The notes beneath the pieces were generated by a model. The model was given only the letters and a program-made list of their open reading frames with translations, did no database searches and had not been told where the DNA came from. The translations under genes and the position numbers were made by a program. DNA of 28,128 nt from Ruminococcus sp. UBA3767 (GTDB lineage: Bacteria > Bacillota > Clostridia > Oscillospirales > Ruminococcaceae). Positions 22,924-28,128 of this stretch are shown here, in pieces; positions within the stretch are counted from its first letter, which is position 1; every line of letters begins with the position of its first letter. Location: the NCBI GenBank assembly GCA_002371625.1, contig DFFV01000002.1, positions 1-28,128 of the forward strand, written 5' to 3'.

Positions 22924-22948
22924 ACAGGCGGTAATTCCGCCTGTTTTT
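22924..22948 (+). terminator. Terminator after the zinc-ribbon gene
   Basis: ACAGGCGG pairs with CCGCCTGT around TAATT and is followed by TTTT. It lies 14 bp after the stop codon. Confidence 0.88.
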
Positions 22949-22990
22949 GTTGATTTACAAAAAGCTATTTTTAAGAAAGGATCACAGAAA

Positions 22991-23593
22991 ATGTCATTGA
23001 CTATAAGAGAAACACTCAGAGAATACGATGTTATCCTTGCATCATCTTCACCAAGGAGAAAGGAGCTTTTAAACCTTTTGTGCCCGACATTCAGGGTGAT
23101 ACCGCCCGATGTTGACGAAAAGCTCCCCGCAGGAGTCAGCAGCACACAGGCAGCCGAATTCCTTTCAGACCTGAAATGCCGCTATATCGCTGACATCTAC
23201 GAAAACAGCGTGGTTATAGGCTGCGATACGATAGTTGTGCTCGATAACGCCATTTTCGGCAAGCCGCTCAACGAGGAGGACGCTGCAAGGATGCTGCGTG
23301 CACTTTCGGGAAGGACACACACTGTGATCAGCGGCGTGACGATAGGCTACAAAAAGAAATATCTCTCATTCTCGGCTGCTACAAAGGTCACCTTCCATCA
23401 GCTGTCGGAAGAGGACATAAACGCTTATTGCCGCAGCGGCGAACCGCTCGATAAGGCAGGCGCTTACGGGATACAGGGGCTTGGCTCACTGCTCGTTAAA
23501 GGGATAGAGGGCGAGTATTACAACGTCGTCGGGCTGCCCGTTTCCGAGATAGCACAGCGCATAGGGGATTTTCTTGCAATGTGCAATGAATGA
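22991..23593 (+). CDS. maf: Maf-family nucleotide pyrophosphatase
   Basis: This 200-residue cytosolic protein of the Maf/HAM1 superfamily hydrolyses non-canonical or pyrimidine nucleoside triphosphates such as dTTP/UTP and has been tied to septum control. Family motifs are LASSSPRRKELL (phosphate binding), VIGCDTIVVLD, GKPLNEEDAARMLRALSGRTHTV and PLDKAGAYGIQGLG. The length is standard. AAAGGA is about 10 bp before the ATG. It follows a terminator and is followed by another one, so it may be a single-gene unit, but I see no clear promoter in the short gap. Confidence 0.94.
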   Translation: MSLTIRETLREYDVILASSSPRRKELLNLLCPTFRVIPPDVDEKLPAGVSSTQAAEFLSDLKCRYIADIYENSVVIGCDTIVVLDNAIFGKPLNEEDAARMLRALSGRTHTVISGVTIGYKKKYLSFSAATKVTFHQLSEEDINAYCRSGEPLDKAGAYGIQGLGSLLVKGIEGEYYNVVGLPVSEIAQRIGDFLAMCNE

Positions 23594-23604
23594 TCATACA
23601 GCAG

Positions 23605-23627
23605 AAAGGCGCTTTGTGCGCTTTTTT
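23605..23627 (+). terminator. Terminator after maf
   Basis: AAAGGCGC pairs with GCGCTTTT (one G-T pair) around TTTGT, leading into a six-T run. It starts 11 bp after the maf stop. The AT-rich 130 bp that follow hold no gene. Confidence 0.78.
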
Positions 23628-23759
23628 CTGTTTTGCCTGCAAAAGCGGACATCCCGCTGCATATCTGCCTTTGATTTGGCATACTAACATAAAAACATAT
23701 TTGTATTTTGCCGAGTTTATATAAAAAGGATAAAAAATTAAAAATATTGCTGAATATAC

Positions 23760-23788
23760 TTGAAAAAGTGAGTTTGATGTGGTATAAT
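23760..23788 (+). promoter_or_regulatory. Sigma-A promoter of the O-acylation cluster
   Basis: TTGAAA (23760-23765), a 17-bp spacer and TATAAT (23783-23788) with extended -10 TGG lie about 40 bp before the SGNH gene. It is closely similar to the promoter at 11557. Confidence 0.86.
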
Positions 23789-23829
23789 AGCCGTATATGT
23801 GAAATTGAAATGCCAAAAGGATAATGAAT

Positions 23830-24738
23830 ATGGATGCGAAAAACAATAAAGGGCGCAGACAACGGTCAAGAGTGCGCCTTCAGCAAAACTTCGTTTCGCT
23901 TTGCTGCCTTTTGTGCGTCGTTTTCGCAGTCGGTTGGATAATACATTCGGCAGGAACTAAAACTGCGTTTTTCACCTCCTCCGACAGCAGCTCGCAAAAA
24001 GCTGAAGAACAGGCTTCATCATCGCAGTCAGAAAGCTCCTCACAGGCAGGGAATGAAAGCAGCGTACCGGGCGATAGCAGCTCACAGCCGGCACCCGACA
24101 GCTCCTCATCGGCATCAAGCCAGCCTGCCGATCCAAATGCACACCCCTATGCGCAGGCAAAGGATACCGAAGATGAGCTTGATGATGCGCTGTTTATAGG
24201 AGATTCACGAACGGTAGGACTGTTCAATATCTGCGATAAACCGAAAGCGACTTTCTATTGCAGCATAGGTCTGAATATACAGACAGTGTTTGAGACCCAG
24301 GCGATAGCACTTGACAACGGCAATATGGGAACTGTTGCTGATGCGCTCGCACAGGGACACAAATTCAAGCGTGTCTTTATAAACTTCGGAACGAACGAAA
24401 TGGGCTGGCCGTATTATGATAACTTTATCGGGCTTTATAAACAGCTCGTGGATAAGGTGCGTGAATACAGCCCCGATGCAAAAATATACGTTGAATCAAT
24501 ACTTCCCGTTACCGCATCAAGAGATGCTCAGGGAGATGCAATAAATAATACCAACGTTGAAAAGCTCAACCGCTATATCAAGACATTTGCCGAGCAGAAC
24601 AACTGCACTTACCTGCAGTGCGATGCCGCAGTCAAGGATAAGGACGGAAAGCTGCCCGAGGACGCAAGTACCGACGGTATCCACATGACGATAGAGTATT
24701 GCAAGTATTGGTTGAACTATATAATAGACGAAACCTGA
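23830..24738 (+). CDS. Membrane-anchored SGNH/GDSL-type hydrolase or O-acetyltransferase
   Basis: This 302-residue protein has an N-terminal TM anchor (about 20-40), a Ser/Gln/Glu-rich spacer (about 50-100) and an extracytoplasmic SGNH domain. Its blocks are FIGDSRT with nucleophile Ser126, INFGTNEMGW and TDGIHMT with Asp282 and His285. Such domains remove or transfer acetyl groups on polysaccharide or peptidoglycan. AAAGG lies 3 bp before an ATG at 23824 but 9 bp before the ATG at 23830, so the latter is preferred. It is the first gene of a run with a DUF4358-type lipoprotein, an MBOAT acyltransferase and a DHHW protein, which supports a role in acyl transfer outside the membrane. Confidence 0.9.
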   Translation: MDAKNNKGRRQRSRVRLQQNFVSLCCLLCVVFAVGWIIHSAGTKTAFFTSSDSSSQKAEEQASSSQSESSSQAGNESSVPGDSSSQPAPDSSSSASSQPADPNAHPYAQAKDTEDELDDALFIGDSRTVGLFNICDKPKATFYCSIGLNIQTVFETQAIALDNGNMGTVADALAQGHKFKRVFINFGTNEMGWPYYDNFIGLYKQLVDKVREYSPDAKIYVESILPVTASRDAQGDAINNTNVEKLNRYIKTFAEQNNCTYLQCDAAVKDKDGKLPEDASTDGIHMTIEYCKYWLNYIIDET

Positions 24739-24764
24739 TAATCAAGGAAAGGAAAGATGAAATC

Positions 24765-25298
24765 ATGAGATCAAAAAAAGTAATATGTGCCGTAATGGCA
24801 GCTGCGATCATTACCAGCATGGCATTTGCTTCCTGCGGCAGCAGCTCAAGCACAGCTGATGCCTCAAGCAAGAGCAGCGCAAGCACAACAGCTGTTGAGA
24901 CCAAGGAAAAGACCGCAAAGGATATTTCCGCTATCGCAAACAGCCTCAAGGATGCTCTTGATGAAAAGATAAAGGGCACTATGACTCAGTATGACGATAA
25001 GAGGATCGAGAAGATGATCGGCGTTAAGCCTGACCTTTATACCAAGGCTGTCTGCTTTGTAGACGCTTCCGGTGCTTCCGCTAACGAGATCGACTGCTTC
25101 GAGGCAAAGGACGAGAATTCCGCTAAGGAGATCGAGAGCGCTCTCAAGACTCGTATAGAGAATCAGAAGACCGCTTTCAAGGATTACGTTCCCGCTGAAA
25201 TGACCAAGCTCAACGATCCTGTGCTGAAAGTTGAAGGCAACTACGTTTTCCTCAGCCTTTCCGATGACAGCAGCAAGGCTAAAGAGATAATCGGATAA
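24765..25298 (+). CDS. DUF4358-type lipoprotein
   Basis: This is a 177-residue secreted lipoprotein. The signal peptide (1-23) ends in a lipobox-like AFAS-C24, followed by a Ser/Ala/Thr spacer and a domain of about 125 residues. Its pattern (ISAIANSLKDAL, LYTKAVCFVDASGASANEIDCFEAKD, YVPAEMTKLNDPVLKVEGNYVFLSLSDD) fits DUF4358, whose function is not known. The open frame begins at 24699 inside the SGNH gene, but the signal peptide sets the start at ATG 24765. It lies 26 bp after the SGNH gene. Its closeness to MBOAT and SGNH genes suggests a part in the O-acylation machinery, as a lipid-anchored partner on the outer face. Confidence 0.85.
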   Translation: MRSKKVICAVMAAAIITSMAFASCGSSSSTADASSKSSASTTAVETKEKTAKDISAIANSLKDALDEKIKGTMTQYDDKRIEKMIGVKPDLYTKAVCFVDASGASANEIDCFEAKDENSAKEIESALKTRIENQKTAFKDYVPAEMTKLNDPVLKVEGNYVFLSLSDDSSKAKEIIG

Positions 25299-25316
25299 TA
25301 TACTTGTTTTTAAGGT

Positions 25317-25366
25317 CATGCTGGGCTGTAAAAAATGCAGCGCAGCATGGCTCTTTCGTGTTTTTT
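25317..25366 (+). terminator. Hairpin between lipoprotein and MBOAT genes, probable partial terminator
   Basis: CATGCTG-GCTG pairs with CAGC-CAGCATG across a G-G mismatch around a 9-nt loop (25317-25349), followed by CTCTTTCGTGTTTTTT. The T run is interrupted and distant, so it may only reduce read-through into the MBOAT gene. Confidence 0.55.
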
Positions 25367-25399
25367 GAGTAATTTTTTCAAGGTATGGTGATAGATTAG

Positions 25400-26815
25400 A
25401 TGCTTTTTTCAAGCACTGTATTTATGTTTTTGTTCCTGCCTGCCGTTTTATTGCTGTATTATATCGCACCTAAAAAGATACGCAACCTGATACTGTTTGC
25501 ATTCAGCCTTGTGTTCTATGCTTGGGGCGAACCGATATATGTGTTCCTGATGGTACTCTCCACGATAGTGGCGTATATAACGGGACTTGCAGCGGATAAG
25601 ACCAAAAAAGGCAGAAAGCCCTGGGTGCCCAAGCTCTCGCTGATAGTTGCTGTTTTGTGGAATATGGGACTGCTTTTGTTCTTTAAGTACACTAACTTTT
25701 TCATTACAACTGCCAACGATATCTTCGGCAGCAATATCGACAAGCTGGATATAGTGATGCCTATCGGTATCTCATTTTACAGCTTCCAGACGCTTTCGTA
25801 TGTTATCGATGTTTACAGAGGCGATGTCAAAGCGCAGAGGAATTATCTTGCACTGGGCACATACGTTGCGCTTTTCCCTCAGCTTATCGCAGGCCCTATC
25901 GTAAGATATAAGGACGTTGCCGAGCAGCTGGCACAGAGAAAGGAAACGCTGGATAACTTCTCCGCAGGCGTAAAGCGCTTTGCAATTGGTCTTGGCAAAA
26001 AGGTACTGCTGGCAAATAACATCGGCTTCCTTTTTGATACCATAAGCAATACACCGCAGAGCGAAATGAGCGTTGTTGCTTCCTGGATGGGCATTATAGC
26101 TTACACTTTCCAGATCTATTTTGATTTTTCGGGCTATTCGGATATGGCAATCGGACTTGGAAAGATGTTCGGCTTTGATTTTCTGGAAAACTTCAACTAC
26201 CCTTATATCTCCGATTCTATCACGGAATTCTGGAGAAGATGGCACATCTCGCTTTCAAGCTGGTTCAGGGATTATGTTTATATCCCGCTCGGCGGAAACC
26301 GCAAGGGCAAGCTCAGACAGTGCGTGAATATCATGATCGTGTGGTTCCTTACGGGCTTCTGGCACGGTGCAAACTGGAACTTTATGATCTGGGGCGTTTA
26401 CTTCGGAGTGATCCTGCTTTGCGAAAAGCTGTTCCTGCTCAAAGCGATCAAAAAGATACCTAAGGTATTTGCACACATCTATGCGCTGATACTTATAGTC
26501 ATAGGCTGGGGTATCTTCGCATTTGAGGATTTCGGAAAGCTCACGCAAAACTTTAAGAATATGTTCGGATTATCGGGAATCAGCTTTATAAATCACCAGG
26601 CAGTCGCATGGCTGGCAGCTTATGCCGTTACATTCATTATCCTGATCGTGACCTCCACGCCGCTTATCAAAAAGCTCGGAAGCCTCGTTCAGAAGGCTCT
26701 CCCGGCAGCTTACAGCTGCGTGCTGCAGCCGCTTATGGTTCTGGGTATACTGGTGCTTTCCACTGCATACCTCGCAGGAAATTCGTTCAACCCGTTCTTG
26801 TATTTCAGGTTTTAG
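25400..26815 (+). CDS. MBOAT-family membrane O-acyltransferase (AlgI/DltB-like)
   Basis: This 471-residue polytopic membrane protein passes acyl groups, usually acetyl, from the cytoplasm to acceptors outside. Family hallmarks are MPIGISFYSFQTLSYVIDVYRG, FPQLIAGPIVRY, FDFSGYSDMAIGLGKMFGF, FWRRWHISLSSWFRDYVYIPLGGN and TGFWHGANWNF with catalytic His322. The length equals AlgI. The start ATG 25400 has GGTGAT 7 bp upstream, which pairs with the 3' end of 16S rRNA. The DHHW gene begins 12 bp after its stop with AGGAGGTGA overlapping that stop, so the two are tightly linked. In alginate and peptidoglycan systems an MBOAT works with an SGNH or AlgJ-type partner, as here. Confidence 0.95.
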   Translation: MLFSSTVFMFLFLPAVLLLYYIAPKKIRNLILFAFSLVFYAWGEPIYVFLMVLSTIVAYITGLAADKTKKGRKPWVPKLSLIVAVLWNMGLLLFFKYTNFFITTANDIFGSNIDKLDIVMPIGISFYSFQTLSYVIDVYRGDVKAQRNYLALGTYVALFPQLIAGPIVRYKDVAEQLAQRKETLDNFSAGVKRFAIGLGKKVLLANNIGFLFDTISNTPQSEMSVVASWMGIIAYTFQIYFDFSGYSDMAIGLGKMFGFDFLENFNYPYISDSITEFWRRWHISLSSWFRDYVYIPLGGNRKGKLRQCVNIMIVWFLTGFWHGANWNFMIWGVYFGVILLCEKLFLLKAIKKIPKVFAHIYALILIVIGWGIFAFEDFGKLTQNFKNMFGLSGISFINHQAVAWLAAYAVTFIILIVTSTPLIKKLGSLVQKALPAAYSCVLQPLMVLGILVLSTAYLAGNSFNPFLYFRF

Positions 26816-26827
26816 GAGGTGACCGTA

Positions 26828-27982
26828 ATGAGCAAAAAAACACAGCGTATCTCGCAGATCATTATGGTCAGCGTGTTCCTGATATTTATACTCGGCTTTT
26901 GCGTATGGACCTTTCTGCTCAAAGACCGTGAGTTCTCAGAAATGGAGAACCGCAGCCTTGCTCAGTTCCCCGAGTTTTCATGGAAAAACCTGAAGGAAGG
27001 CGCTTTTACCGACGGGCTTGAAAAGTATATGTCCGACCAGCTGCCTTTCAAGGACGAGCTTGTTACCTTGAAAACGGATACCGAAAGGCTGCTGATGCAT
27101 GACCTGCAAAACGGCGTATACTTTGGTAAGGACGGCTACTACCTGCAGAATTACAAGGAAAATACCGCACAGGTCGAAAAGAACATCAGCTGCATAAACG
27201 ATCTTGCCGAGCTTTGTCCCGGAAAGGATATCAGTCTGCTGCTGATACCCAACAGCATAAGCGTTATGAACGATAAGCTGCCTGACGTGAACACAACGCA
27301 GGATCAGCAGAAAACTATCGACAGGATAAAGCAGGGACTTGACAGCAGCGTAAAGTTCTACTGCCCGATGCAGGAACTTAAAGATGCCGCTAAGGACGGC
27401 ACACAGGTGTTCTACAAGACAGACCACCACTGGACCTCTGACGGTGCAAGGGTGGCATTTGACGGCTTTATGAAATTTCTCGGAGAAGATGAGCTGAAGG
27501 CTGATTACAGCGTAAAGGAGCTTTCGGGCTTCCTGGGAACGCTTTATTCAAAAGCTCCTACGGCATTTGCGGACAAGGAAACTATGAAGCTGTTCACCGA
27601 TAAAAACAACAAGCTCACCGTGAAATACACCGATGCTAACAGGAACGAAACTACCGACACTCTGTTTGACAGCTCCTTTGAGGACAAGAAGGACAAATAC
27701 TCCACTTTCCTCGGCGGAAACTATTCAATGGTAGAGATAAAGTCGGATAATGCACAGAAAAAAGAAAACGTGCTTATCCTCAAGGACAGCTACGCTAACT
27801 GTGCAATGCCTTATTTCACAAGTATGTATTCCAATGTGACCATGCTGGATATGAGATATTATCACATGCAGGAGCTTGATGTATCGGACTACATCAAACA
27901 GAAAAACATCGACAAAGTCATTCTTCTTTACAACGTTGATTTCTTCAACACCGATAACAACTTTGTAGAGCTTAGCTTTTAA
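26828..27982 (+). CDS. DHHW/AlgJ-AlgX-like SGNH-fold protein
   Basis: This is a 384-residue protein with a single N-terminal TM helix (about 10-31) and an extracytoplasmic domain related to AlgJ/AlgX O-acetyltransferases. The motif D199-H200-H201-W202-T in YKTDHHWTSDGA and the nucleophile-type L-K-D-S321-Y-A-N occur in family order. ENRSLAQFPEFSW near the anchor is typical of the group. It would complete acyl transfer to the polymer handed over by the MBOAT protein. An in-frame GTG at 26819 is embedded in the ribosome binding site AGGAGGTGA, so ATG 26828 is the start. The stop codon lies inside an 18-bp palindrome. Confidence 0.93.
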   Translation: MSKKTQRISQIIMVSVFLIFILGFCVWTFLLKDREFSEMENRSLAQFPEFSWKNLKEGAFTDGLEKYMSDQLPFKDELVTLKTDTERLLMHDLQNGVYFGKDGYYLQNYKENTAQVEKNISCINDLAELCPGKDISLLLIPNSISVMNDKLPDVNTTQDQQKTIDRIKQGLDSSVKFYCPMQELKDAAKDGTQVFYKTDHHWTSDGARVAFDGFMKFLGEDELKADYSVKELSGFLGTLYSKAPTAFADKETMKLFTDKNNKLTVKYTDANRNETTDTLFDSSFEDKKDKYSTFLGGNYSMVEIKSDNAQKKENVLILKDSYANCAMPYFTSMYSNVTMLDMRYYHMQELDVSDYIKQKNIDKVILLYNVDFFNTDNNFVELSF

Positions 27983-27989
27983 AAGCTAA
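27972..27989. repeat. Perfect 18-bp palindrome across the stop codon of the DHHW gene
   Basis: TTAGCTTTTAAAAGCTAA reads the same on both strands and contains the TAA stop (27980-27982). As RNA it could fold with a short AT loop, but there is no U-run after it, so it is at best a weak terminator. Confidence 0.5.
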
Positions 27990-28128
27990 AAGCAAGAAAA
28001 ATCCCCTGTATCGCTAAGGGTAGCACCTATATAGAAGTTTTATAAAATGATTTGAGGAACATCTTTTATTGCGAAGGACTGTTTCCTAACCGCATTTCTT
28101 GACCATAACTATTTTTTAACCCCGATGG
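27990..28128. other. AT-rich end of the window with no supported gene
   Basis: I find no open frame with a plausible start, no RNA gene and no clear promoter here. The composition changes from the coding style of the cluster. The next feature on either strand must lie beyond the window. Confidence 0.4.

Noticed and set aside
27990..28128. Possible end of an insertion sequence at the right edge
   Set aside because: The composition shift is suggestive, but no terminal repeat pair or transposase fragment can be seen.
1..28128. CRISPR array, prophage genes or toxin-antitoxin pair
   Set aside because: I saw no regularly spaced repeats, phage structural genes, integrase or small paired toxin and antitoxin genes anywhere in the window.

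Overview
The window looks like a piece of a low-to-mid GC, Gram-positive, spore-related anaerobic clostridium, most like Ruminococcus or a close relative in the Oscillospiraceae. This is inferred from gene content, not from a database search. The pointers are a YpeB spore-germination protein, a SleB-type hydrolase, a class B sortase, rubrerythrin, a rhodanese-less ThiI, many AGGAGG-type ribosome binding sites and canonical sigma-A promoters.

Left edge (1-506, minus strand): a tRNA cluster read Val-Asp-Phe-Gly from a consensus promoter, with the Gly gene cut by the window edge. 557-4578 (minus): a degenerate SipW-like signal peptidase homologue with its own promoter, and a two-gene unit of a CorC/CNNM-type transporter and a secreted transglutaminase-like protein. 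4623-11320 (plus): a compact operon of malQ (4-alpha-glucanotransferase), glgP (glycogen phosphorylase), a PAP2 phosphatase and a divergent methionyl-tRNA-synthetase-like protein; the spacings are 1 bp, a 1-bp overlap and 0 bp. MalQ and GlgP together recycle glycogen or maltodextrin to glucose-1-phosphate. A 365-bp gene-free stretch follows, in which two near-identical terminator hairpins flank a structured segment.

11557-14232 (plus): a beta-CASP metallo-beta-lactamase ribonuclease and a uridine-kinase-like P-loop kinase. These converge on ypeB-rubrerythrin (minus) across a shared terminator. 16316-19178 (plus): cysteine desulfurase, an unrecognised 114-residue protein and thiI, overlapping or nearly touching; this is the sulfur-transfer unit for tRNA 4-thiouridine. 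19286-21944 (plus): a stand-alone CinA C-terminal amidase coupled to a class B sortase, then a SleB-like wall hydrolase with a Thr/Ala linker, possibly preceded by a coupled 25-codon ORF.

22035-23627: a double zinc-ribbon protein with a Met-Asn-Gly repeat, and Maf nucleotide pyrophosphatase. 23760-27982: SGNH hydrolase, DUF4358-type lipoprotein, MBOAT acyltransferase and DHHW/AlgJ-like protein, together a probable extracytoplasmic O-acylation system for a surface polymer. The last 146 bp hold no gene that I can support.

The least explained parts are the protein between the desulfurase and ThiI, the inactive-looking signal peptidase homologue, the synthetase with a degenerate KMSKS motif in a glycogen operon, the twin-hairpin element at 11289-11494, and the O-acylation cluster with its DUF4358 lipoprotein.
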